This document shows positions 26,052-35,100 of a stretch of 64,000 nucleotides of DNA, piece by piece. A model generated the notes under the pieces. The model did not search any database. It worked only from the letters and a program-made list of their open reading frames with translations, and was not told the origin of the DNA. Where the stretch lies: contig JBFMFO010000013.1 of the NCBI GenBank assembly GCA_040754095.1, positions 8,270-72,269 of the forward strand, written 5' to 3'. The stretch's first letter is position 1. Each line of letters starts with the position of its first letter. The stretch is from QYQD01 sp040754095 (lineage in GTDB: Bacteria; Desulfobacterota; QYQD01). Both the position numbers and the translations under genes were made by a program.

Positions 26052-27026
26052 TTATCGCACCCGTATTCTCGGATCAACCAGGGCATAAGAGATATCCGCT
26101 ACCAGGTTGCCGATAAGGGTCAGAACCGCCCCGATGACCAGCTCACCCATGACTACCGGGTAGTCCCTGGCCATAACCGCCCCGTAAAATAGCTGTCCCA
26201 TGCCTGGAATGGCAAATATCGATTCAAAGATGACGCTGCCGCCGATGAGGCCGGGGATAGACAGGCCCAGGACAGTCACCACCGGAAGCAAGGCATTGCG
26301 CAGGGCGTGTTTATAGATGACCACCCGTTCAGGCAGACCTTTAGCCCTGGCCGTAAGGATATAATCCTGCCGTATTACCTCCAGCATGTTGGACCGCATA
26401 TAGCGCGAAAGGCCGGCTAACCCGCCGAACGCCGAAAGCAGGACCGGGAGAATTAGATGCCTGCCCAGGTCAACCGTTTTACCCCAGAAACCAAGGTATT
26501 CATAGTTCAGGGACTTGAGACCGGATATGGGCAGCCAGTCCAGATGTACGCCAAAAACGAGCATCAAAAGCAGCGCCAGCCAGAAGGTCGGCGTGGCAAA
26601 CCCTATAAAGACAAAGAGCGTGGTGGCCTTGTCAAAAAGAGAATACCGGTGAACCGCAGAGAGTATCCCGATGGGTATGGCCGCAACCAAGATAAGAACC
26701 AGAGAGAGGATGTTGATAAAGAGGGTAACCGGCAACCTCTCCATGATCTTCTCCTGTACCGGCCGGTTGTCGGAGGAAAAAGACCGGCCGAAGTCAAATC
26801 GCACCAGCCTCTTCAGCCAGTCAAAATACTGTATAGGGAGGGGCTTATCCAGGCCGTAGATGGCGTTGAGGCGGGCCCGGGCCTCCAGAGAGACCTTGGG
26901 CTGCATCATGGTCTGCATCTCCGTGGGTGCGCCAGGGGCAAGATGCAGGACGGCGAAGGATATAACGGTTATCCCCAGAAAAATTGGGATCATGAGAAAT
27001 AATCTTTTTAGAATATAGGCAGCCAT
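26052..27026 (-). CDS. Oligopeptide/dipeptide ABC transporter permease OppB/DppB
   Basis: Inner-membrane permease of 324 residues. The N-terminus AAYILKRLFLMIPIFLGITV and the EAA loop RAKGLPERVVIYKHALRNA are typical of OppB/DppB. A large periplasmic loop (about residues 30-95) contains GLDKPLPIQYFDWLKRL. The substrate cannot be decided from the permease alone. Confidence 0.93.
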   Translation of the reverse strand: MAAYILKRLFLMIPIFLGITVISFAVLHLAPGAPTEMQTMMQPKVSLEARARLNAIYGLDKPLPIQYFDWLKRLVRFDFGRSFSSDNRPVQEKIMERLPVTLFINILSLVLILVAAIPIGILSAVHRYSLFDKATTLFVFIGFATPTFWLALLLMLVFGVHLDWLPISGLKSLNYEYLGFWGKTVDLGRHLILPVLLSAFGGLAGLSRYMRSNMLEVIRQDYILTARAKGLPERVVIYKHALRNALLPVVTVLGLSIPGLIGGSVIFESIFAIPGMGQLFYGAVMARDYPVVMGELVIGAVLTLIGNLVADISYALVDPRIRVR

Positions 27027-27028
27027 TA

Positions 27029-27152
27029 TCTATCAGCTATCAGCTATGAGCTATGCGCCATCATTTATAACCGTTCACCGTTATCAGTTCACCGTTGTCC
27101 GTGAGAAGGGAGAAAAACGTCTTCTTCGGTGAACGGTCAACGGTCAACGGTT
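27029..27152. repeat. Mixed heptamer repeats between oppB and oppA
   Basis: A short CAGCTAT array is followed by two inverted arms of the GGTGAAC family (left CCGTTCACCGTT; right GGTGAACGGTCAACGG) around a core with ACGTCTTCTTCGG. The repeat runs into the 3' end of oppA: the last codons (VTVDR) and the TGA stop are read from its units. Confidence 0.75.
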
Positions 27153-28840
27153 ACTATTATTTTATACCTCTGCTCCTTCTTTGGCACATACCATTTAATC
27201 AGGTTATAGGTTATACCCGCGGCAGCGGGTTCAATGCCCCTAACCCGGGCCTGAACCACGGGAAGGGCGTCCGGGACATAGAGAAACACATAAGGCGCTT
27301 CCTCGGCCAGTATCTCCTGGATGCGCCAGTAAATCTTTCTGCGTTCTTCCTGGTCAAAGGTGCGTCTGCCCTTTTCCAATAAGGCATCCACCTCCGTATT
27401 CCTGTAAGAGATGAAGTTCAACTCGCCGGGTCTGGTCTTGGAAGAGTGCCAGACGTCGTATATATCGGGGTCCTGGCTTATCGTCCATCCCAGGATGGTG
27501 GCCTCAAACGCCTTCTTCTCGATAAATTCCTTGATAAAGGCAGCCCATTCGATGATCCGGATCTTGACATCAATGCCCACCTCTTTCAGCCGGCGCTGCA
27601 TGATCTCCGCCGTCCGGGCACGGGTATCATTCCCCTGATTGGTGATGATGGTAAAGCGAAACGGCATCCCGCCCTTGTCCAATATACCGTCGCCATCCGC
27701 ATCCCGCCACCCCGCTTCTTGTAGAAGTTCCCGCGCCTTGACAGGGTTATAGGGATATTGTTTTACATCGGGATTACAGGCCCAGGTGCCGGGTTTATAC
27801 GGACCGGTGGCCTCCTGCCCCAGACCGAGGAGGACTCCTTCGATAAGCTCTCCGCGATTGATGGCATAGGAAATGGCCTGCCTCACCCGCCTGTCCCTGA
27901 ACTTTTCATCTTCCAGATTAAAACCCAGATAGGTGTAGGCAAAGGCCGGGTAGCGGTACTTGTTAAAGTTCTCTTTAAACTTTCGATACTCCGTCTGCCG
28001 GGCATATTGAAGTGGGCTAAGGCCCATGTTATCTATGCCTCCGGCCTTAAGCTCCATGAACATGGTGGCGGAATCGGGGATAATACGGTAGATATAGCGA
28101 TCGATATAGGGACGGCCCTCGAAGTAATCGGGATTATAGGCAAGGACCACCTTTTCCCCGGCCTTCCATTCCTTGAAGATAAAGGGGCCTGTACCGACGG
28201 GCCGGCGCGCCAGAGGGCTCTTCATGATATCCCTTCCCTCCAGAAGATGTCCGGGCAGAATAGAAATACCCCAACTGGCCAGGGCCGGGGCAAAGGGTTT
28301 TTTATAGGTAACCCGGAAGGTATAAGGGTCCGTCGCCTCCGCCCTTTCCACCTGCAGGAAGTCCTCGGCATAGGCGGTTGGAGTATGTGGATCGACCATA
28401 GTCTTATAGGTAAATAAGACGTCTGCGGCCGTAAAAGGTTGGCCGTCATGCCACCTTACCCCCTTTCGCAGATGAAAAGTAATGACCAACCCGGATTTTG
28501 AGACCTCAAACGATTCGGCCAGATCACCCACCAGCTTAAGGTCTTTGTCATATTTCACGAGGCCGTTGTATATGAGGCCGGCCACCTCATGAGAAGAACT
28601 ATCGGAAGCCAGGATCGGGATTAGATTCGAAGGCTCGCCTATAGACCCGGTGATCAGGGTGTCGCCATAGCAGGGCGGTCCGGCTGCTGCCGGACGTTCC
28701 AAGGTCTCATTGCCCCCTCCCGACGGGGAACACGCCGGGCAGGATAGGAGGACAAAAACCCCCCAGACCAGGAGCATGCGGCCGCTGATTTCCCATATCT
28801 TTGCCGACGCTTTCATATCCAAGAACGCATTATACGGCAA
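27137..28840 (-). CDS. ABC transporter peptide-binding lipoprotein (SBP_bac_5 family)
   Basis: Substrate-binding protein of 567 residues in the OppA/DppA family. A hydrophobic signal segment (LLVWGVFVLLSC) ends in a lipobox-like LLSC, so it is probably a lipoprotein. Family motifs include GEPSNLIPILASDSSS near the N-terminus, FHLRKGVRWHDGQPFTAADV and RRVRQAISYAINRGELI. The longest frame starts with TTG at 28840, with AGGGA upstream; ATG at 28816 is the alternative. The last residues are encoded by an invading heptamer repeat. The matching ATPases are divergent at 29013. Confidence 0.92.
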   Translation of the reverse strand: MPYNAFLDMKASAKIWEISGRMLLVWGVFVLLSCPACSPSGGGNETLERPAAAGPPCYGDTLITGSIGEPSNLIPILASDSSSHEVAGLIYNGLVKYDKDLKLVGDLAESFEVSKSGLVITFHLRKGVRWHDGQPFTAADVLFTYKTMVDPHTPTAYAEDFLQVERAEATDPYTFRVTYKKPFAPALASWGISILPGHLLEGRDIMKSPLARRPVGTGPFIFKEWKAGEKVVLAYNPDYFEGRPYIDRYIYRIIPDSATMFMELKAGGIDNMGLSPLQYARQTEYRKFKENFNKYRYPAFAYTYLGFNLEDEKFRDRRVRQAISYAINRGELIEGVLLGLGQEATGPYKPGTWACNPDVKQYPYNPVKARELLQEAGWRDADGDGILDKGGMPFRFTIITNQGNDTRARTAEIMQRRLKEVGIDVKIRIIEWAAFIKEFIEKKAFEATILGWTISQDPDIYDVWHSSKTRPGELNFISYRNTEVDALLEKGRRTFDQEERRKIYWRIQEILAEEAPYVFLYVPDALPVVQARVRGIEPAAAGITYNLIKWYVPKKEQRYKIIVTVDR

Positions 28841-28877
28841 ACATTCCCTTGAAACAATCTTTGTTTTATTATAGTCT

Positions 28878-28976
28878 GGTCGGCAGTCAGCTATCAGCCA
28901 TCAGCTTTCAGCTATTTTGTATTCTGACTCCTGAATTCTGGATTCTGTCTCCTGACAGCTAATTGCTGATCGAAGA
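28878..28976. repeat. Heptamer repeats in the oppA-oppD divergent gap
   Basis: TCAGCTATCAGCCATCAGC units are followed by ATTCTGA CTCCTGA ATTCTGG ATTCTGT CTCCTGA units, a different 7-base family, and then a short GCTGATC. The promoters for both directions must lie in or around this 170-base gap; none was assigned. Confidence 0.7.
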
Positions 28977-29012
28977 GAACTCCCAGCCGGAAACGGTTGT
29001 TTTTTTGAATGA

Positions 29013-30011
29013 GTGCCGCCCATGACACCTCAGCTCCTACTTTCCATCCAGGACTTAAAGACATATTTTTATACTGAAGAAGGCACCATAAAGGCGGTCG
29101 ATGGCGTAAGCTTTACTGTGGAAAAGGGCGAAACTGTCTGCGTCGTAGGCGAGTCCGGCTGTGGTAAGAGCGTCACGGCCCTGTCCATACTGAGGCTCAT
29201 CCCGGACCCTCCCGGCAGGATAGTCTCCGGTTCAATCCTGTTCGACGGCCGGGATATTATGAAACTGGAAGAGGAAGACCTGCGCTGCCTCCGGGGCCGG
29301 CGGATTTCCATGGTCTTTCAGGAACCTATGACCGCCCTCAATCCGGTCTTCACTATAGGCGACCAGATCACAGAGGCCATACTCGTACATGAAAAAATTC
29401 CGCGCCATCAGGCCGGACAAAGGGCCGTTGAATTCCTCGGCCTGGTCGGCGTCCCCTCCCCTGCCGAAAGGATAAGGCATTACCCCCACCAACTGAGCGG
29501 CGGGCTCAGACAAAGGGTCATGATTGCCATGGCCCTGGCCTGCCGTCCGGCCCTGATGATCGCCGATGAACCGACCACGGCCCTGGACGTCACCATCCAG
29601 GCCCAGATACTGGATCTGCTCAGCGACATCAAAAAGAAAATCGGCATGGCCCTCCTTTTGATTACCCACAATCTCGGCGTGGTGGCCGAGGTGGGCCAAA
29701 GGGTCATCGTCATGTACGCCGGCCGCATAGTTGAAGAGGCCGGGGTCGATAACCTCTTTTCCCGACCGCTCCATCCCTATACCAGGGGGCTTCTGGCCTC
29801 CCTGCCGCACGTCTCGTTGGATAAGGAACCGCTGCACCGCCTCACGCCCATACCCGGCACGGTCCCGTCGCTTTCCGCCCTGCCCGGAGGCTGCGCCTTT
29901 CAGAACCGCTGTAAAGAGGTACATAAAGAATGTCTCATTACCGAACCGCAACTTCTTGAGGTGGAAAAAGGGCACTTCGTGCGGTGCTTTTTAAAGGCAG
30001 ACCGGCCATGA
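29013..30011 (+). CDS. Oligopeptide ABC transporter ATPase OppD/DppD
   Basis: Cytosolic ATPase of 332 residues. Walker A GESGCGKS is near residue 46, the signature LSGGLRQR near 160 and the Walker B ALMIADEPTTALD near 178. The C-terminal oligo_HPY region has the cysteine pattern typical of the family (GGCAFQNRCKEVHKEC). It overlaps oppF as ATGA. It powers the OppABC components encoded on the opposite strand. Confidence 0.94.
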   Translation: MPPMTPQLLLSIQDLKTYFYTEEGTIKAVDGVSFTVEKGETVCVVGESGCGKSVTALSILRLIPDPPGRIVSGSILFDGRDIMKLEEEDLRCLRGRRISMVFQEPMTALNPVFTIGDQITEAILVHEKIPRHQAGQRAVEFLGLVGVPSPAERIRHYPHQLSGGLRQRVMIAMALACRPALMIADEPTTALDVTIQAQILDLLSDIKKKIGMALLLITHNLGVVAEVGQRVIVMYAGRIVEEAGVDNLFSRPLHPYTRGLLASLPHVSLDKEPLHRLTPIPGTVPSLSALPGGCAFQNRCKEVHKECLITEPQLLEVEKGHFVRCFLKADRP

Positions 30012-30970
30012 ACCCGGTGGTTGAAGTCAAAGACCTGTTTAAACATTATCAGGTGCGGAGCAGCTTCTGGGGCCGGAAAGACCACGTCTTGCAGGCCGTG
30101 GCCGGCGTTAACCTTGCCGTCATGCCGGGCGAGATATTAGGGTTGGTGGGTGAAAGCGGCTGCGGCAAGTCCACATTAGGCCGCCTCATACTGAAACTGG
30201 AGGAACCTGCCTCAGGCCGGGTCTTCTATAAGGGCCGGGACGTCTCATCTTTATCCCAGAGACAGATGCGAAATTTGCGCAGGGATATGCAGATCATATT
30301 CCAGGACCCCTACTCGTCGCTTAATCCACGCCGGAACATATTCGATATTGTGGCCGAACCGTTCATAATCCATAAACTCTGCCGCAGGACAGAACTGGTC
30401 GAAAAGGTCACTCATATACTCGGGGAGGTGGGCATCGGCGAAGACCAACTCTATCGTTATCCGCATGAATTCAGCGGCGGACAAAGGCAGAGGATCGGTA
30501 TCGCCCGCGCCCTGGCCCTGCATCCGGAATTCATCGTGGCGGACGAAGCGGTCTCTTCCCTGGACGTCTCGATACAGGCCCAGGTAATCAATCTCCTCCT
30601 CGACCTCAAGAACAAATTCAATCTTACCTATCTCTTTATCGCCCATGACCTTCAGGTCGTACATTATCTGAGCACCCGCATCGCCGTCATGTACCTCGGA
30701 AAGATCATGGAAATAATGGACAAAAATCTCCTCGGACAGGTCCCCCACCACCCCTATACCGAGGCCCTCCTGGCGGCCGCCCCTTCTCCTGACCCTACCC
30801 GCCGCCAAAAGCGTATAGTCTTAGAGGGAGACCCTCCCAGCCCCTTAAACATTCCATCAGGCTGTCCCTTTCACCCCCGCTGCCCATACCGAAAGGACAT
30901 CTGTACGACGGATAAACCCCTCTGGCACGAAGCCGGCCAGAGGCAGTGGCTCTCCTGCCATATCCGGTAA
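30008..30970 (+). CDS. Oligopeptide ABC transporter ATPase OppF/DppF
   Basis: Cytosolic ATPase of 320 residues from the ATG at 30008, which overlaps the oppD stop. Walker A GESGCGKS, signature FSGGQRQR and Walker B EFIVADEAVSSLD are present, and the C-terminal CPFHPRCPYRKDIC motif closes the protein. Forms the heterodimeric ATPase with OppD. Confidence 0.94.
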   Translation: MNPVVEVKDLFKHYQVRSSFWGRKDHVLQAVAGVNLAVMPGEILGLVGESGCGKSTLGRLILKLEEPASGRVFYKGRDVSSLSQRQMRNLRRDMQIIFQDPYSSLNPRRNIFDIVAEPFIIHKLCRRTELVEKVTHILGEVGIGEDQLYRYPHEFSGGQRQRIGIARALALHPEFIVADEAVSSLDVSIQAQVINLLLDLKNKFNLTYLFIAHDLQVVHYLSTRIAVMYLGKIMEIMDKNLLGQVPHHPYTEALLAAAPSPDPTRRQKRIVLEGDPPSPLNIPSGCPFHPRCPYRKDICTTDKPLWHEAGQRQWLSCHIR

Positions 30971-30982
30971 GGCCGGTGGTTT

Positions 30983-31016
30983 TGGTGGGCACGATAAAGC
31001 TGTGCCAACCCTACGT
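30983..31016. repeat. REP hairpin
   Basis: TGGTGGGCACGATAAAGCTG followed by TGCCAACCCTAC: a GGTGGGCAC/GTGCCaACC hairpin, close to the RAYT remnant. The same REP recurs at 31411 and 36606. Confidence 0.75.
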
Positions 31017-31025
31017 TACTGGCCC

Positions 31026-31385
31026 CTAAATTACTGCCGCTAAGATTGCTGCAATCAAAATCAGACCCGTAGGGTGGGCATTGCCCACCGTCTTTGTCTT
31101 CGGCCGGGCAAGCCACACCTTGGATCCTTTCGTAAATTCCGCCTTGATTAACCCCCACCGCAGTGAATAGTTCATATCCCCCTGGGGCAGTCGCCAAATA
31201 CAGTGCATATGATCCGGCAGCAAAACCCACGCCTCGACAATAAAAGGATGCGAGCCGCGAACTTTGAAAAGGATCTCACGTAACAGGTTTCTCGATTCCG
31301 GGAGACATAGAATCGGTTGACGTCGATATGTAACAACCGTGAAAAAATACGCACGCCCTTCCCGTGCTCGTCGATAATTTGGCAT
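31026..31385 (-). pseudogene. REP-associated tyrosine transposase (RAYT), C-terminally truncated
   Basis: The first 90 residues match Y1-type REP-associated transposases: MPNYRRAREGRAYFFTVVTY, then the HUH motif as LLPDHMHCIW (His59, His61), then EFTKGSKVW. Family members run on to about 150-200 residues and carry the catalytic tyrosine in a YIHxNP region. Here the frame instead passes into a REP hairpin (31069-31090, read as KTVGNAHPTG) and stops at 119 residues. The gene is therefore probably inactive. REP hairpins flank it on both sides. Confidence 0.75.
31069..31090. repeat. REP half-hairpin inside the RAYT remnant
   Basis: GTAGGGTGGGCATTGCCCACCG, a compact GGTGGGCA/TGCCCACC hairpin located in the reading frame of the transposase remnant. 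Confidence 0.65.
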
Positions 31386-31410
31386 TTAATTTGCGCGACA
31401 CATTACAGGG

Positions 31411-31444
31411 TTCGGTGGGCACGATAACGCTGTGCCCACCCTAC
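31411..31444. repeat. REP hairpin
   Basis: TTCGGTGGGCACGATAACGC then TGTGCCCACCCTAC: a GGTGGGCAC/GTGCCCACC stem, just upstream of the RAYT remnant start. Confidence 0.8.
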
Positions 31445-31565
31445 TTGGCTACGGGGCTTCCCACTGCTGGTCCTTCCTGTGTTGTCCAATGTCAAGGGCT
31501 GACCGCTCTGGCTCCATCGATTTGGTCACCGGCACGAGGTCACGAGCGCCCAGTGTACTAAAGGG

Positions 31566-32069
31566 TTAGGAAACTTTGTATGAATTTATAATCGCAAGTA
31601 GCTCACTCGGCTTCAAAATGTGCACGGAGACAATGTCTTTCAATTCTTCTCTCTTTTTCAAAATACGCTCATCTGTAGTTACGAAATAGGCGCCGTATTT
31701 ATCAGCCTCAAAAACATGCTCGGCGTCTTTAGCCATTTTCTCCGGCTTTCCATTTCCTGCAAGTATTCTGAGTATCTTGGCTTTGCCGCTCTGCTCATTC
31801 GAGGTCAGGGAAGTTTCGATAGTGTAAATCAATTTGTTTGCCTCACGCTTTACCCACCCGGGAGTATTCGGGTGCTCGACCTCCTTTTGAGTAGAATGAG
31901 CAATATTTAGGATCAGCTCACCCTCCTCGGAGAGTTTGAAAAGACTTAAGGAAGCTTGATCTTCAGGCGAATACTTCGGATCGAATGCACAGGAGTCAAT
32001 GAATATTGTTGTAATCCTGGGATCAGCTGGTCGATACCCTAGCGGTTTTCTACGCATTATCGCTTTCAC
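31566..32069 (-). CDS. PIN-like domain protein
   Basis: A 167-residue protein with the spacing of acidic residues seen in PIN nucleases: IFIDSCAFD near residue 24, a helical middle, then KDAEHVFEADKYGAYFVTTD near residue 115. Other VapC-like proteins cleave RNA. No antitoxin gene is adjacent, so a toxin role is uncertain. Start taken at GTG 32069 (AGGA seven bases upstream); ATG at 32057 is the alternative. It sits in an accessory patch between REP hairpins. Confidence 0.65.
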   Translation of the reverse strand: MKAIMRRKPLGYRPADPRITTIFIDSCAFDPKYSPEDQASLSLFKLSEEGELILNIAHSTQKEVEHPNTPGWVKREANKLIYTIETSLTSNEQSGKAKILRILAGNGKPEKMAKDAEHVFEADKYGAYFVTTDERILKKREELKDIVSVHILKPSELLAIINSYKVS

Positions 32070-32115
32070 CCTGAATTCCTAACGCATTTCTCACCTGCTG
32101 GTGTGTAGTCTAGCC

Positions 32116-32138
32116 CGGCAGGGTGGGCTTTGCCCCAC
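32116..32138. repeat. Degenerate REP hairpin
   Basis: CAGGGTGGGCTTTGCCCCAC, a shortened relative of the REP at 31411, between the PIN gene and the protease/TPR gene. Confidence 0.5.
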
Positions 32139-32179
32139 AAATTTGAAGGGCTGGGGTATGGCCTCTTCCTGGTTTTTTC

Positions 32180-35100
32180 TTATTCACACCATCCATATTT
32201 CTTGGCCTGCGTATAGCTTGCGCATGAGCCTAGCTCACAGGCCCGTTTCCAGTCAGAACAGGCCCGTTCTCTATCACCTTTCTGAGCATATGTATTTCCC
32301 CGGTTAATATAAGCCAGGGTATTTTTTGGATCCAATGCTATGGCTCGATCAAAATCAGCCGTAGCGCGATCCAAATCACCCATCAGCTTGAACGTATATC
32401 CCCTGCTATTGTAAGCGTCAGCAACATTGGGGTCGATCACCAATGCCCTGTTAAAATCAGCTATAGCCAGGTCATACTTACCCGCTCGACCATAGGCGCC
32501 GCCGCGATTGACATAGGCGCCAATATACTCAGGATTTATCTCCAGGGCCTTGTTTAGATCTGCAAAAGCAAGTTCGAATTCGCCTCTTATCGCGCGTATA
32601 TCCCCCCGGTTACTGTACGCCTGAAAGCACGCCGGGTCACTTTGTATGGCTTTATTATAATCTGCAATGGCTAGCTCAAGGTTGCCTACCGCTTGGCAAA
32701 TAACACCTCGTGCGAAGTAGGCGTCAGAATATTTGGGATTTTTTTCTATGGCGCGGGTATAGTCTGCGATAGCCTTAGTTGAGTCTCCCTTCCTGGTAAA
32801 AGCAACCCCTCGGCCGTAATAAGCCATCGCATGATCAGGGTCTGCCTCCAATACCCTGTTGTAGTCTGAGATTGCCAGATCGTAGTTACCTATCTTGTCG
32901 TATGTGGCCCCTCTATTAATCAATGCATCTGCATTGTCAGGATTTATTTCCAACACCTTACTGTAGTCTGCCAATGCACTATCCCACTCGCCTTTATCCC
33001 CATAAATATTAGCCCGAGTGAAGTATGCTGCTTCATGTCTCGGGTTCACCTCGAGAGCCCGGCTGTAATCGGAGATAGCCTTGTCATAATCGCCTCTCTC
33101 CTGATATATAATTGCTCTTGAATAATATATGTCCGCAAGTTCCGGATTTATTTCTATAGCTCTACTGTAATCAGACAGAGCCATGTCGAATTCTTTCCTC
33201 TCCTGATATGTTAATCCCCTGCTATAGTAGGCCAGAGCATGGTTAGGGTTTATTTCAATGGACCTATTATAATCTGATATTGCAAGCTCTTGATTACCTT
33301 TGCTACAATAAGCGTTACCTCTATTGGCATATGCATCGGCATTGTAAGGGTCTATTTCGATGGCCTTGCTGTAATCTGTTATTGCAATATCATGTTCACT
33401 TTTTGCACAATAGGCATTTCCCCGAGCAATGTAAGCATCAACATACCCTTGGTCCATTGAAATGGCTTTGTCGAGATCTGTAATGGCCTTATCATAACTG
33501 CCTTTTTCATGCCAGGAAAGGCCGCGGTCGTAGTAAACATCAACAAATGAGGGATACAGCCGCAATGCCTCATTGTAATCAGCTATCGCACGGTCATAAT
33601 CATTTTTAAAATGATAGGCATTCCCTCGATTTTTAAGAGCTTTGACATAAGAAGGGCTTAACTCTAAGGCCTTGTCGTAATTCTCAATAGCCTTATCATA
33701 TTCTTTTTTGACCTTGTAGGCTACCCCCCTTCCATTGTAGGCCACAATATCCTTCGAGTTTAGCTCCAATGCCTTGCTGTAATCAGAGATGGCGCTGTCC
33801 ATATCTTTCTTGGAAGCATTAGCTAACCCCCGGATGTCGTAGGCAACGCTGTAATCTGGATCACTGGCAATAGCCTTATTATATTCAGCAACTGCCTCAT
33901 CCGGCAGCCCTATATTACCCAAGACCCCACCCTTAAAAAGATGGATAGCTGTCTCGGCTTTTATCCTTTGGGCTACTACATCCTCGGTTACCTTCAGGAT
34001 GTTTTCTGCTGACGCATCTAACGGATCAGATTGAAGAACCTTTCCAGTTTCCTCCTGAGCCTCTCTAAATTGACCTTTAATACCATAGAGCAGCGCAATA
34101 AAATCTTTACCAAAATAGGTCTGAACATATTCGGGGGTTAACTCAGCGGCCTTGCCGTAATCCATGATAGCGCGGTTATAATCACCTTTGTCTTTAAAGA
34201 CCTCTCCACGCAGGATGTACCCATCGGCATACTGGGGATTTATGTTTACAAGCCTATCAATATCAAAGACAGCCTGGTAATATTCGCCCCGGTCATGATA
34301 AGTATCTTTTCTAATGTTGTATGCTAAATCGCCACTCTTCCCGTCTTCATAGATTTTCAGATTCCGTATAAACTTGTTCAGCTTTGCCTCCATCTCTTTT
34401 TGATCCACCTTACCCTCTTTTTCATATCCGATGGTGTAAAGGACGGAGGTTGATTCAGCATCAGATTGATTAAAAACAGTTGAAATGTTTGTAGCTTTAT
34501 CCCTGTAGAAGGCGGAATGATTGAAAGGAAACTTCTGTTTTTCAATTATTTCCCAATGGCTTTCATATTTATCGCCAAGTCCTTTTGGCGGTTTCATATT
34601 TCTGGTAATATTGAAATTAGTCCAATTATTTTTGTCTTCTCCGACTACGATTGTCCCTACATCCCATATCGTTTTATTAGACTCTCTAAAATAGTCAAAC
34701 TTTAATTTCATATAGCTCTTTTCAGAGACCGCCATGCCATCAGAGGAATATGAAAAAGAAAGTCTCTTGGATTTGTAATAAAACGCTTTGTTATAGTCAA
34801 AGGAGACATTGATTGATGAAAAAGCAGAAGGAAGCAGCTCTTTTATTTTTATAAATTCTTCCCATTGTTTGAGAGTACCATAATACGAAACATAGATAAA
34901 ATTGGTGAGGATTTTTAAATCAGGGATGTCTACAAAATCCACCTGACCTGTCTGCCCGGCCTTCATCATGGTTATGCAGCCCCCGGGAACAGGAAGAGAA
35001 AGGGTTACAACTTTTTCATCGGAATATTCCAGACTCCATGTTCTTACCAGCCACTTTCTTCCGTGAGAATCAATGAAAACATAATCCTCGCAGCCATTGC

